Source: Succiniclasticum ruminis DSM 9236 (GTDB taxonomy: Bacteria; Bacillota; Negativicutes; Acidaminococcales; Acidaminococcaceae). From it: a DNA stretch of 64,000 nt. The stretch spans positions 1 through 64,000 of the forward strand of contig NZ_FONL01000011.1 of NCBI RefSeq assembly GCF_900112895.1. Reading direction: 5' to 3'. Every line of letters begins with the position of its first letter. Within the stretch, counting starts at the first letter, position 1. The position numbers and the translations under genes are program-made. The notes below the pieces were generated by a model. It did not search any database. It saw only the letters and a program-made list of their open reading frames with translations, and had not been told where the DNA came from. Below, one piece after another: positions 37,003 to 46,242 of the stretch.

Positions 37003-40000
37003 ATGAATCGGCTGGTAAAATGGCTTGCAGGCATCGCAGCGGTTTTCTGCGTCCTTTTTTTGGGGATCACGCAGCTGGTTCTGCCGGGTTTGCTGGAAAA
37101 GGCGGGCTCTTATGCGGAAAAAATGGCGGCGGATTATGTGAACGGGACCGTACAGATCGGTTCGGTCGCACAGTCCGGCCTGACCGGGTTCGTGGTGAGA
37201 GATGTGACCGTAAAAAACGGGAAGCAGCAGATCATTGCCTCCCTGCCGGAAACCAGGGTATCCTTGTCCCTCAACCCTCTTAAAGCGCTGGGAGGTCTGG
37301 AAAAGGCTGTTTCGGCGATAGATATGGAAAAGCCTGTTTTGTATTTGGAACAGGACAAAGAAGAAAAGTGGAGCTTTCAGAACTTATTGAAACCTTCGCA
37401 GTCGGAAACGACCCCATTCTACGGGAAGGCCAACGTACACGGGGGAACCGTGAAGGTGAAGCTTCCTGAAGGGAACTGGGAATTCAGCGTGGAAGGGTCG
37501 GTGGACGGAAGCTATAATCCTGCCTTTGACCTGGACTTCAGGGTGAATGCGCCCGGCATGGAAACAGCAACCGTATTGGGCAGTATTGACAATAAAGGTG
37601 TGGGCAAAATCGTCATGAAATCGGACCGGGTGGATCTGGCGCCCTATCATGCCCTGGCGTTACGCTATGGCGGGGTTAAAGAGGCGGCCGGCCAGGTTAC
37701 GGGGATTGACGGGGAATGGAACAACGACGGAAAGGACACCGTTTTAAAAGGAAAATGCGTTTTGCAGGATGTACGGGGCCGATACCAGATGAACGGGCAG
37801 GAACTGCCGTTCCGGATCACAGGTAACGTGTCTTCGTCAGATCATGTCATAACCGCGGATAGACTGCAGGTCAGCCTGAATGAGCAGGCTGCCGTCCTGT
37901 CCGGTGCCCTGGACATCCATGATCTGGATAACCCGGAAGGCCATCTTTCCCTGCGGTCGGACAAGTTTACCTATAATGGCGAAACGCTGAAGAATATTGA
38001 AGCGGAAGCGGTGCTGGCCGAAAACAAGGCGGCTGTGAATTATTTTACTGCCGCGTACAGGGGCGGCAGGATCAGCGGGCAGGGTGTATATGAACTGGCT
38101 TCCGGGAAACTGACGGGAACTGCTGATATCCGGAAAGTGACCCTGGACGGCGAAACGTTCAACGGGGAAAAGTTCCTGCTCAATGCCGCGCTTGCTGGCA
38201 GCGGCACCTATAACCAGGAAGATGGCAGACTGGATGTGAATGTGGCTGCCAACACGATGAATCTGCAATGGCGTGATACCCGGCTCAATGCGGTGGATTT
38301 TGATGCAAATCTGACTAACAGCGCCGTAGATATTCAAACATTTTCTGCTTTGGCAGGGAACGGCGCGTTGCAGGCCGCCGGCAGGGTGTCCTTTGACGGC
38401 GGTTACGACCTGAAGGGGAAGATGGCGAATATGCCCCTGGACCCGGTCATGGCAGTGGCCGGACAGCAGGGAGGCGGGTTTGTTTCTTCGTCTTCGTACC
38501 ACCTGTATGGCCAGGGAAGCCGTGTTAATTTTGAAGGCCCGGTACAACTTCAGCAGGTTGCCTGGAAAGATCTGTTTGTGCAGGATGGCAGCGGCTATGT
38601 TACCGTTCGTGATAATGTTGCGCAGTTAAAAGACTATCAGCTGGTTATGGACCGGGGAAGCCATACGGCAAACGGAACCGTCGATCTGCGGGGCGGTGAA
38701 CCGCGGTTCGATCTGGCTCTGGACACGGAAAAGGTCCGTATCGAACCGTTGCTGGCGGCAGCCGGGTTACAGGATGTGATTACCGCTACGGGCAACCTTT
38801 CAAACCGTATGTATATAACAGGGACCTTGTCTGACCCTGCCGTACAGGGTGACGCGGATATGTCTGACGGCAGCGTGGAAGGATATCTTGTAGACTCCCT
38901 GACGGGCAGATATTTTTATCATAAAGGTTCCCTGCGCCTGGATAATGTTGTAGTAAAGGCACTGTCATCCACGTTAAAGCTCCACGGGGTCATGGATGCG
39001 GACCGTCATCTGGATTTTGAGGCGGAAGCGACGGATGTGGACCTGAGCCGTCTGCCGGTACGTGAGGAGAATGTGGCGCTGGCCGGTTTTGTTTCCGCGA
39101 AGGGGCATTTGTCCGGAACGGCGGATACTCCGCTGTTTGCGGGCAATGTTTCCAGTGAAGAGTTTTCCATCAATGAAGTCCCGGTTAAAAACCTGAAAGG
39201 GGTTCTGGTCAGCAACGGCAAGGATATCAACTCGTTAAAAGGCGAGTGTGAGCAGACCAATACGGACGGGCTGACTTCCGCCTATATGATCGACCTCACC
39301 CTGAACAGGCCAAAGCGCGACCTGAGGGGCAAAATGGGGATCATGTATGGGGACCTGCAGAACATCCTGAAGATGGCCAAAGTGGATTTCCCGGTCAAGG
39401 GGCTGGCAGCCGGCACATTGGAATTTAACGGCCCGGACGCGGATACGGTGGCGGATTTCTGGGGCTACAATCTGGATGTCAACGGTGTAAAGTACGACCA
39501 GATGGCGCTGAAGGCGCGGCTTAACAAAGGTCTTCTGACCGTTGAAAATATTAAATTGCAGGAAGACAGGGCCTTTTTCCGGGAAGGAACGATTGCGCTC
39601 CGGGGTACCGTGGACCTCCGCAGGCGGGAAATGAACATGAAGGCGCAGGCGGTGGATGCGAACCCGGCGATCCTGACCGCGTTTATGCAGAAGCCCGCAG
39701 TCCTTACCGGTTCGCTGAACATGTCAGCGCAGCTGGAAGGTCCGTGGGATAAACTGAAAGGAAATGGTTCTGCGGAAATCTTACAGGGCAGTCTGGAAGA
39801 AGTGCCGTTTGACAAAGCTTCGGCGGAGTTTGTCCTGGATAACGACATCATTACGCTGCGCCAGGTTTCCGCAGAGCAGGATGTTTATAAACTGATAGCG
39901 CAGGGCAGGGTCCCGGTAGACGCATTCCGCGCCAGGGAAAACCGGAAAAATCCCGATGCGCAGATGGACGTAAAAGTAGATTTCAATAAAGCCAGCCTGG

Positions 40001-41328
40001 CGGTTTTCGGGGCGCATCCCAGAATAGACTGGAGCCTGGGAGACACAAAAGGCATCGTTACTGTGGCAGGCACGCTGGACGACCCGCAGTTATTCGGAAC
40101 CCTTGCCGTTGCGGATGGCTGCGTGAAACTGAAAGACATCCATTCGCTGATTGATAAGGTTAACCTGAAAATGACTTTCAGCGGAAGCAAGGTCCTGGTA
40201 GAACAGATTTCCGCTGTTTTGGGAAAAGGCACGCTGGAAGGAAGCGGCAGTTATGATTTCAGGGCTTCCGGCGAACAGTCTTATCTGTTCAACGCCACAG
40301 CGAAGAACGCCGAGATTGATTCGGCAATCTTTAAAGGACGCATCAACGGAACCTTTGCCGTATCTCCTGAGCATTACCGGGTTCCGCGGCGCCTTCTGCA
40401 GAAACAGGTTGAAGGCGCGGCGCCGGCAGACAAAAGTGCGCCGCAGGTGACGGGGACAGAAGAAGGCTGGCGGCCTAAAATTACGATGACCGCCACGCTG
40501 GACGATGTCACGGTCAATATGCCCACGATCCCCTCCCTGGGGGAAGGCAGCGCGAACCTTGGCTTGAATGTTTCTGTGAACCTGGGTTCCAAAGTACACC
40601 TGTATAATAAATATCTGTATGACCTGTGGCTGAAGGGTTCGGTGAAGGCAGAGGGAAGCACGGTCTTCCCGCGGGTCAGTGGCGGCATTGATACGGATAA
40701 AGGCACCGTGACCTATCTCCGGACCCGTTTCAAAGTGGAGAAAGGCTCTTTGCGGTGGTCACAGCCGGGCACGTTCCTGCCGTATGTCAAGCTGAACGCC
40801 AACACGAAATTCAGCCGCTACCGCATTGCGCTCCAGGTTGACGGTTCGCTGAACAAAGACAATCTGGATATGAAACTGCAGTCGAACCCGTATCTGTCGC
40901 AGAACGCCATCGTCCGGATGCTGACATTGCAGCGCGCTTCCGCCGGAAGCGACGACATAACGAATGAAGACATGCACAATCTCCTGATCGCAGGGCTGGA
41001 GACCGGTTTACTGGGGGATGTGGAGCATTCAATCCGCAGAGCCCTCGGCATCGATGAGTTCCGTGTATATGTCGGGAAACTGGACAACGGTGTGGATTTT
41101 GACAACCGCATCATCCGTGAACTGACGCAGGAAGAAAAAGAGCAGTATAATTTCCTGGTTGCGAAAAACCTGACGGACCGCTGGAAAATCGGTTATACCA
41201 GCAGTTTTGACGGAAAATATGAGAACGTCTATACACAGTATCAGCTTACGGAACATATGAACATCACTCTTTCCCAGAATGAAGACCACGAAAGGCGCTA
41301 CAGTGTGGAATACCGTATTACGTTCTGA
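37003..41328 (+). CDS. tamB: TamB-like translocation/assembly module protein (DUF490)
   Basis: 1441 residues. One N-terminal membrane helix (about 7-30) anchors it in the inner membrane. The rest is a long run of beta-strand repeats expected to form a periplasm-spanning groove. The C-terminal 300 residues carry the TamB/DUF490 domain: LRTRFKVEKGSLRWSQPGTFLPYVKLNA (core GSLRWSQPGTFLPYV), QSNPYLSQNAIVRMLTL, DEFRVYVGKLDNG and the ending RRYSVEYRITF. AsmA-like proteins of this type move phospholipids to, and help assemble proteins in, the outer membrane. It precedes bamA in diderm Firmicutes, as here (with two genes in between). Confidence 0.9.
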   Translation: MNRLVKWLAGIAAVFCVLFLGITQLVLPGLLEKAGSYAEKMAADYVNGTVQIGSVAQSGLTGFVVRDVTVKNGKQQIIASLPETRVSLSLNPLKALGGLEKAVSAIDMEKPVLYLEQDKEEKWSFQNLLKPSQSETTPFYGKANVHGGTVKVKLPEGNWEFSVEGSVDGSYNPAFDLDFRVNAPGMETATVLGSIDNKGVGKIVMKSDRVDLAPYHALALRYGGVKEAAGQVTGIDGEWNNDGKDTVLKGKCVLQDVRGRYQMNGQELPFRITGNVSSSDHVITADRLQVSLNEQAAVLSGALDIHDLDNPEGHLSLRSDKFTYNGETLKNIEAEAVLAENKAAVNYFTAAYRGGRISGQGVYELASGKLTGTADIRKVTLDGETFNGEKFLLNAALAGSGTYNQEDGRLDVNVAANTMNLQWRDTRLNAVDFDANLTNSAVDIQTFSALAGNGALQAAGRVSFDGGYDLKGKMANMPLDPVMAVAGQQGGGFVSSSSYHLYGQGSRVNFEGPVQLQQVAWKDLFVQDGSGYVTVRDNVAQLKDYQLVMDRGSHTANGTVDLRGGEPRFDLALDTEKVRIEPLLAAAGLQDVITATGNLSNRMYITGTLSDPAVQGDADMSDGSVEGYLVDSLTGRYFYHKGSLRLDNVVVKALSSTLKLHGVMDADRHLDFEAEATDVDLSRLPVREENVALAGFVSAKGHLSGTADTPLFAGNVSSEEFSINEVPVKNLKGVLVSNGKDINSLKGECEQTNTDGLTSAYMIDLTLNRPKRDLRGKMGIMYGDLQNILKMAKVDFPVKGLAAGTLEFNGPDADTVADFWGYNLDVNGVKYDQMALKARLNKGLLTVENIKLQEDRAFFREGTIALRGTVDLRRREMNMKAQAVDANPAILTAFMQKPAVLTGSLNMSAQLEGPWDKLKGNGSAEILQGSLEEVPFDKASAEFVLDNDIITLRQVSAEQDVYKLIAQGRVPVDAFRARENRKNPDAQMDVKVDFNKASLAVFGAHPRIDWSLGDTKGIVTVAGTLDDPQLFGTLAVADGCVKLKDIHSLIDKVNLKMTFSGSKVLVEQISAVLGKGTLEGSGSYDFRASGEQSYLFNATAKNAEIDSAIFKGRINGTFAVSPEHYRVPRRLLQKQVEGAAPADKSAPQVTGTEEGWRPKITMTATLDDVTVNMPTIPSLGEGSANLGLNVSVNLGSKVHLYNKYLYDLWLKGSVKAEGSTVFPRVSGGIDTDKGTVTYLRTRFKVEKGSLRWSQPGTFLPYVKLNANTKFSRYRIALQVDGSLNKDNLDMKLQSNPYLSQNAIVRMLTLQRASAGSDDITNEDMHNLLIAGLETGLLGDVEHSIRRALGIDEFRVYVGKLDNGVDFDNRIIRELTQEEKEQYNFLVAKNLTDRWKIGYTSSFDGKYENVYTQYQLTEHMNITLSQNEDHERRYSVEYRITF

Positions 41329-41403
41329 GGAAAAACCGGTGAATCTGCCGGCAGGGGCGCAAAACCGGCTGGCAGCACTTTCCAGAATCAGAGAGGGGTT
41401 ATG

Positions 41404-42036
41404 ATGTTACAGAAATATCTGGAAGAACTGAAAAAAGTAAAACTTCTTTCCCCGGAGGAAGAGAAGGAACTCTGGATCCGGGAAGCGGAAGGGGACGGGA
41501 CTGCCCACCGGATACTGATCAGCGCCTATCAGCCGCTGGTATTTAAAACGGCTGTCCGGTTCCATATGCCGGAAGAGACTACCATGGAGCTGATCCAGGA
41601 AGGCACGGTGGGCCTTCTGGAAGCCGCGGAGAGTTATGATCATACAAAGGGTGTGGCATTCAGCCTGTATGCGGTTCACCGTATCCGGGGCAGGATGTGT
41701 GATTTTCTTAACCGGGAGTTTTCCCGCGACGATCTGTCACTGGACCGGGAAATGGCAGAAGGCTGGCGCCTGACGGAAATATTGTCTGCTTCCCAGCCGC
41801 TTCCGGAAGAAGTAGCGGAACGCCGCGCGGTCTCCGACCGGGTGTCCCGGGCGGTGGAACGGCTTCCGCAGAAAGAAAAGCAGGTCCTGCAGGGGATTTT
41901 TCTGGAGAACAGGACGCCGTCTGATCTGGCTGCCGATATCCATGTAACGCCAAGTCACATATACCGTCTGGAAAAGCAGGGGGTCCGCAGGATACGTGGG
42001 ATGCTGTCCCGTTTTATGAGCGAGTTCAGGAAGTGA
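41404..42036 (+). CDS. Sigma-70 family RNA polymerase sigma factor
   Basis: 210 residues (ATG 41404, 5 nt after AGGGG; ATG 41401 is one codon longer). Region 2 is recognisable: ISAYQPLVFKTAVRF, MELIQEGTVGLLEAAESYDHTKGVAFSLYAVHRIRGRM (cores LIQEGTVGLLEA and FSLYAVHRIRGRM), including the core-binding and -10-binding helices. Region 4 follows: AVERLPQKEKQVLQGIF, then TPSDLAADIHVTPSHIYRLEKQGVRRI (core VTPSHIYRLEKQGVRRI). Region 3 is very short. It is smaller than group 3 sporulation sigmas, but not a typical ECF, since the N-terminal KYLEELKKVKLLSPEEEKEL resembles region 1.2 of housekeeping sigmas. It lies between tamB and bamA, suggesting envelope-related control. Confidence 0.85.
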   Translation: MLQKYLEELKKVKLLSPEEEKELWIREAEGDGTAHRILISAYQPLVFKTAVRFHMPEETTMELIQEGTVGLLEAAESYDHTKGVAFSLYAVHRIRGRMCDFLNREFSRDDLSLDREMAEGWRLTEILSASQPLPEEVAERRAVSDRVSRAVERLPQKEKQVLQGIFLENRTPSDLAADIHVTPSHIYRLEKQGVRRIRGMLSRFMSEFRK

Positions 42037-42148
42037 AACGGGAATTACGTATCAGGTAAAACCATAAAGATAATGGGTCCAATTCAGTAAAAAACCGCAG
42101 AAAAAGACAGATAATCTGAAATAATTGACTGTTTTTACGTTTTTTTTG

Positions 42149-42171
42149 CAAGTTAATTTGCCAAGTTAATT
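42149..42171 (+). promoter_or_regulatory. Direct repeat CAAGTTAATT at the next promoter
   Basis: CAAGTTAATT occurs at 42149-42158 and 42162-42171, 13 nt apart, flanking and overlapping the -35 hexamer at 42158-42163. This arrangement suits an activator or repressor that binds as a tandem dimer. Confidence 0.45.
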
Positions 42172-42186
42172 CAGATTATATATAAT
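42158..42186 (+). promoter_or_regulatory. Promoter for the single-span membrane protein gene
   Basis: -35 TTGCCA (42158-42163), 17-nt spacer, perfect -10 TATAAT (42181-42186). The start codon is at 42214, giving a leader of about 20 nt. Confidence 0.75.
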
Positions 42187-42213
42187 CATATGTAAGTTTG
42201 GGGGTGTAACCGT

Positions 42214-42753
42214 ATGAATCAGAGCCGGTCTGTGTGCAGCCGGATCCGGAACGCGAAAGCCAGCCTGGACAATGCGGAACGCAGTTTCCGCAGCAATCAG
42301 GAGGTCCGCGGCGAACTGGATCTGATGCTGGCGGAAGCAGAACTGGATAATCTGCGGCAGAAACGTCCGGGCATTTCCTGGACCCGCCATACGCTGGCGG
42401 CGTGTTTTGCCGTGCTGGTGCTGGCCTCGGGATGTTTGGGCTGGTGGTGGGCTTCTGCGTACGGAGGGAACACGACCAACGCCGCAGGATTACAGGGTAC
42501 GCCGGCGGCTGCGGAAATTAAAGAATCGGTAAGCACGGATAAGCAAATGCCTGCTTCCCGGCAAAACGCCGCAACTTCAGCTGTTATGCCTGAGAAGAAA
42601 GCGGTCATCAGGGAAAAACCGGATGCTCCGGTACAGACTGCCGCGCCGCAACTGAAGCAACCCGTTAACAGGGACGGGGGAGTCCGTCTTTCTGCCGGCC
42701 AGATGCGCCAGCTGATCCGTTCCGGGAAACAGGAACTGGAAAATATGCGGTAA
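42214..42753 (+). CDS. Unrecognised single-span membrane protein, candidate sigma regulator
   Basis: 179 residues. The first 58 are charged, helical and presumably cytoplasmic (NAERSFRSNQEVRGELDLML). One hydrophobic span follows at about 59-81 (LAACFAVLVLASGCLGWWW), then about 95 residues low in structure (Ala, Thr, Gln, Lys, Pro) outside, ending in the helical SAGQMRQLIRSGKQELENMR. I know no family. Its topology (cytoplasmic N-terminus, one span, extracytoplasmic tail) and position 177 nt after a sigma factor gene suit an anti-sigma factor, but no ASD, ZAS or RsgI motif is visible, so this is only inference. GGGGGTGT precedes the ATG. Confidence 0.72.
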   Translation: MNQSRSVCSRIRNAKASLDNAERSFRSNQEVRGELDLMLAEAELDNLRQKRPGISWTRHTLAACFAVLVLASGCLGWWWASAYGGNTTNAAGLQGTPAAAEIKESVSTDKQMPASRQNAATSAVMPEKKAVIREKPDAPVQTAAPQLKQPVNRDGGVRLSAGQMRQLIRSGKQELENMR

Positions 42754-42766
42754 ATACGTAAAATAT

Positions 42767-42796
42767 TTGTCAAAAAGTCACCATCAGGTGTATAAT
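42767..42796 (+). promoter_or_regulatory. Promoter ahead of bamA
   Basis: -35 TTGTCA (42767-42772), 18-nt spacer, perfect -10 TATAAT (42791-42796). The leader to bamA is about 60 nt. Confidence 0.7.
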
Positions 42797-42865
42797 ATAA
42801 CATTAAGTGATTAACACAGCATTCGGTAAGAAATTACCAGCTTTACAGGGAGGTTAATTGGTATT

Positions 42866-44860
42866 ATGAAACACGCTTTGGGAAAGCAGCTCACAGTCAG
42901 TTTGATGGCAACATTGCTGGTTGCAGGTCCGGTTTTTGCGGAAACGACAACGACCGTATCGGATTCGATCGGACTCAAAAAGAAGCCTGTTGCAACGACC
43001 GGTGAGGATAAGGCTGCGCAGACACGTGGGGGCGGAACTGCAGGATCGGCAGCCGTCAGGACGAACCCGTTAAATCTCCCTCCCGCGAGCAGACCGGTTC
43101 CGGGGCAGAATATAGGGGTGCAGGAAGAAGCAGATAGCGAGCTGGCTCCTTACCTTAATAAGACACTCACAAAAATCAGTGTTGAAGGAAATGAGGAAAT
43201 CCCGTCAGAGGATATCCTGAAAGTAACCTACAGCAAACCGGGTCTGCCGTTGACAGAAGAAGACATATCCAGAGACATCCAGGCCATTTACGGCATGGGC
43301 TGGTTTTATGAGATCCGGCCGTCATTCCAGACCGTTCCGGAAGGGGTACAGGTAACCTATCATGTGCTGGAAAACCCCCGGTTTGACCATCTGGAAGTAA
43401 CGGGGAACACCAAGATTTCCACAGAAAAGATACGCCAGATCGTGAATCTCCCGAAAGGCAAGATTGTCAATGTCCGGGACTCCAACAAGAAATTGGGGTT
43501 TGTTGAAGAACAGTATAAAAGGGACGGTTATATCCTTGCCCGTATTACAGATGTAGGCTTCATGCCGGGCGGGATTCTGGCTATAAAGATCAATGAAGGC
43601 ATTGTAGAAGATTTTAAAGTGAAAGGCAATGTCAAGACAAAGGACAAGGTAATTTTGCGGGAAATCCGCCTGAAAAAGGGCGAACCTTTCAATTCGGCAT
43701 TAGCCCGCCGCTCCCTGAACCGCATCCAGAATCTGGGATTTTTTGAAGATGTCAATATGAAGCTGAATCCCGGCCGCCAGCCTAACGCGGTGGAAATGGA
43801 AATTGATGTGGTTGAGATGAATACAGGCACGTTCGGCATCGGCGCAGGTTACAGCGATGCGGACGGCTTTGTCGGCATGATTTCCGTCGGTGATAAGAAT
43901 CTCCGGGGAACCGGCGACAGCATCCTGTTCCGCTGGGAATTTGGCGGTGAAGATAATAAAAACTATGAGATTTCGTACCGTAAGCCCTGGCTGGATAAGA
44001 AGGAAACCTCATTGGGCGTCACCCTGTATGATTTAACCCATGAATATGCGGATTACGACCGTCAGGGGGATGAAATTGCCCGGTATGATAAAAAACGTGT
44101 GGGGCAGGAAATGACCCTTGGCCGCCCCCAGGGAGAGTTTGTACGGCATGCTATTACACTGAAACATCGTGAAGATAAGTATGTTAAGCAGATTAAAGGC
44201 TATAGCATGCAATATTATGAGGATTCTTTTGACAAGCAAATATCAGATCCCAAGGGCAAGTATCATCAATTTGAGGGGAAGTGGCCGGCGACTGCGCGGG
44301 AACGCCGTGACGAAAACTTCGGCACGACGAACAGTATAACGTATACCCGCGTGTATGATTCCCGCGACAACATCTATGACCCCCATGCCGGCAAGCGTAA
44401 TTCGTATTCTCTGGAGTTAGCCGGCCTGGGCGGGGATTTCACATTTGAAAAGATCACCGTGGATTACCGTTATTACCTGCCGCTGCCCAAAAACCGGGTG
44501 CTGGCCTTTGATTTGTCTGCCGGCTATGCCTGGGGCGATCTGCCTCTGTCCCAGCGTTTCTCGATAGGCGGCGCGGATACCCTGCGTGGCTACAAAGACG
44601 ACCAGTTCCGAGGCAACAGCATGCTGAGGGGGACGGCGGAATACCGTTTCCCCATCCGGAAAAAGATACAGGGCGCGTTATTCTATGATATCGGGTACGC
44701 CTGGGATAAACGGGACCAGAGCGCTTTTGACCTGGGCCTGCTGGAATCCGGTTACGGTATCGGCCTGCGGATCAATTCGCCGTTAGGACCGATCAAGCTG
44801 GATTGGGGTAAAGGAAAGCAGCGCAGCCGGTTCCACTTTAGCTTTGGCGGACAGTTCTGA
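42866..44860 (+). CDS. bamA: Outer-membrane protein assembly factor BamA (Omp85), three POTRA domains
   Basis: 664 residues. Signal peptide of about 25 residues (ends GPVFAE), a low-complexity linker to about residue 95, then three POTRA domains (about 98-172, 173-249 and 251-327; each begins like ISVEGNEEIPSEDIL, LEVTGNTKISTEKI, FKVKGNVKTKDKVIL). A 16-strand barrel follows, with the substrate-exit motif GGADTLRGYKDDQFRG (LRGY replacing VRGF) near residue 570 and a terminal Phe in FSFGGQF. E. coli BamA has five POTRAs. It inserts barrel proteins into the outer membrane. The genes on both sides (tamB; skp-like) serve the same route. Confidence 0.95.
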   Translation: MKHALGKQLTVSLMATLLVAGPVFAETTTTVSDSIGLKKKPVATTGEDKAAQTRGGGTAGSAAVRTNPLNLPPASRPVPGQNIGVQEEADSELAPYLNKTLTKISVEGNEEIPSEDILKVTYSKPGLPLTEEDISRDIQAIYGMGWFYEIRPSFQTVPEGVQVTYHVLENPRFDHLEVTGNTKISTEKIRQIVNLPKGKIVNVRDSNKKLGFVEEQYKRDGYILARITDVGFMPGGILAIKINEGIVEDFKVKGNVKTKDKVILREIRLKKGEPFNSALARRSLNRIQNLGFFEDVNMKLNPGRQPNAVEMEIDVVEMNTGTFGIGAGYSDADGFVGMISVGDKNLRGTGDSILFRWEFGGEDNKNYEISYRKPWLDKKETSLGVTLYDLTHEYADYDRQGDEIARYDKKRVGQEMTLGRPQGEFVRHAITLKHREDKYVKQIKGYSMQYYEDSFDKQISDPKGKYHQFEGKWPATARERRDENFGTTNSITYTRVYDSRDNIYDPHAGKRNSYSLELAGLGGDFTFEKITVDYRYYLPLPKNRVLAFDLSAGYAWGDLPLSQRFSIGGADTLRGYKDDQFRGNSMLRGTAEYRFPIRKKIQGALFYDIGYAWDKRDQSAFDLGLLESGYGIGLRINSPLGPIKLDWGKGKQRSRFHFSFGGQF

Positions 44861-44865
44861 TTATT

Positions 44866-46143
44866 ATGTTTAAAACAGCAAGCTTGTTTCTGGCCTGCCT
44901 GCTGTGGACAGCAAGCGTCCTGGCGGCGCCGGTGACAAAGGTGGATGTGACCATCCGTGATGAGGCTGGGAAAACCAGCCCCGTCCTGCTCCGCAAGATG
45001 GAAGACAGTATGCAGGTGGTGGCTGCCCAGCTGTTTAATGGCAGGGACTCGGAATTTATTGCAGCAGACAGAACGGGTTATGAGCGCCTGCTGTCGGAAA
45101 TTTCCGACCGTGTGATTACCGGATACCAGACGAACCGGGTCGTTCTTTCCACGGAACAGGGACGGGACGGGATGACGGTAAATCTGGCCTTTGCGGTTGC
45201 GCCCTGGGCGCAGACCGTGCAAAAGGTGGATGTGGACATACAGTTTTCCGGCGTCAGTCCCTTTGCTGCAGCAGCATTGGAGGAGAAAATACCTGCCTTG
45301 CGGGAACAGCTCCGGAAAACGCTGGAAGGAGCTTCGCTGGATGCGGCCGACTGGGCAGGAGGTATTCTGCGGGGCCAGGTAAAAAGCTGTGTAGAGACGG
45401 CTTTGCCGGATTTCAAGGCAGCCGTGGATCTGACGACCCGGGATGATAATGCGGCAGTGCAGGTGATTATTTACCCGGTGGGGGAACTGGTGCGTAACGT
45501 ACAGTACAGCATGGTTTCCCGTTCCATACCGAATATACTGTTGATGAAGCTGAAATATAAATACGCGGACAAGGCAAAATCCCTGCAGGGGCTGCCGGTT
45601 TCTTACATTGAAACAGAGTTTAAGGAGCTGGCTGACAGGCTGCAGCAGGAACTTTCCCGGGAACCTCAGGTCAGGCGGCACCATCTGACGCCGGAGATCG
45701 GGATCCGACCCGGGCCGGAAACGCAGCTGGATATAACTCTGGAATCCGATGAGTATAAAATCTGGTTTGAAGGATACGGTGATATAGGGAGAAAAGACCA
45801 CAATCTTTCCGGTCGTGCCCATATCGGCAAGTTTATTTCCCACCGGGACGAGATTTTCGGTGAAGCCGGCCTGGACCTGAAAGATGTAAGATGGGATTTC
45901 AGTGCCGGTTACGCGTATCACTGGGGCAAGACAACCCTGTCCTATATGCGCCGTGTTCCGGCGGGTGCAAATGTATACCGGCTGGAATATGATTTTACGC
46001 CGAAATGGCGTATCCGCTACGAACATTTCGGGGACAGAAAAGAGAACGAGTATGCGGTCCGGTATCGGATTCATGAATTCCTGAGCGGGGAATATGTGTA
46101 CTCGACAAACAAGTCCTATTTCCGGATTGTGGGCAATCTGTAA
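44866..46143 (+). CDS. Unrecognised exported protein with barrel-like C-terminus
   Basis: 425 residues with a clear signal peptide (1-20, LFLACLLWTASVLAAP). Residues about 22-280 are mixed helix and strand without a family I recognise. The last 135 residues alternate polar and apolar residues in short strands (LDITLESDEYKIWFEGYG, FGEAGLDLKDVRWDFSAGYAY, KTTLSYMRRV, YRLEYDFTPKWRIRYEHFG and on) ending IVGNL, as in outer-membrane barrels. The gene is 5 nt after bamA and precedes the skp-like genes, so a role in outer-membrane biogenesis is likely. A partner or client of BamA is a guess. Confidence 0.78.
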   Translation: MFKTASLFLACLLWTASVLAAPVTKVDVTIRDEAGKTSPVLLRKMEDSMQVVAAQLFNGRDSEFIAADRTGYERLLSEISDRVITGYQTNRVVLSTEQGRDGMTVNLAFAVAPWAQTVQKVDVDIQFSGVSPFAAAALEEKIPALREQLRKTLEGASLDAADWAGGILRGQVKSCVETALPDFKAAVDLTTRDDNAAVQVIIYPVGELVRNVQYSMVSRSIPNILLMKLKYKYADKAKSLQGLPVSYIETEFKELADRLQQELSREPQVRRHHLTPEIGIRPGPETQLDITLESDEYKIWFEGYGDIGRKDHNLSGRAHIGKFISHRDEIFGEAGLDLKDVRWDFSAGYAYHWGKTTLSYMRRVPAGANVYRLEYDFTPKWRIRYEHFGDRKENEYAVRYRIHEFLSGEYVYSTNKSYFRIVGNL

Positions 46144-46170
46144 AAAAATCTTGAAATATCCGGTGAAATG

Positions 46171-46199
46171 TTGAAAGTACCGGCATGGGCTGGTATAAT
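46171..46199 (+). promoter_or_regulatory. Promoter for the first skp-like gene
   Basis: -35 TTGAAA (46171-46176), 17-nt spacer, perfect -10 TATAAT (46194-46199), followed by a leader of about 37 nt to the ATG at 46243. Confidence 0.75.
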
Positions 46200-46242
46200 A
46201 TATGCATATAATTATTTTTTAAGAAAGCAGGTAATTTCTATT

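Noticed and set aside
44752-46074. 440-codon minus-strand frame opposite the exported protein after bamA
   Set aside because: The plus-strand gene has a signal peptide and operon spacing; the reverse product lacks any domain.
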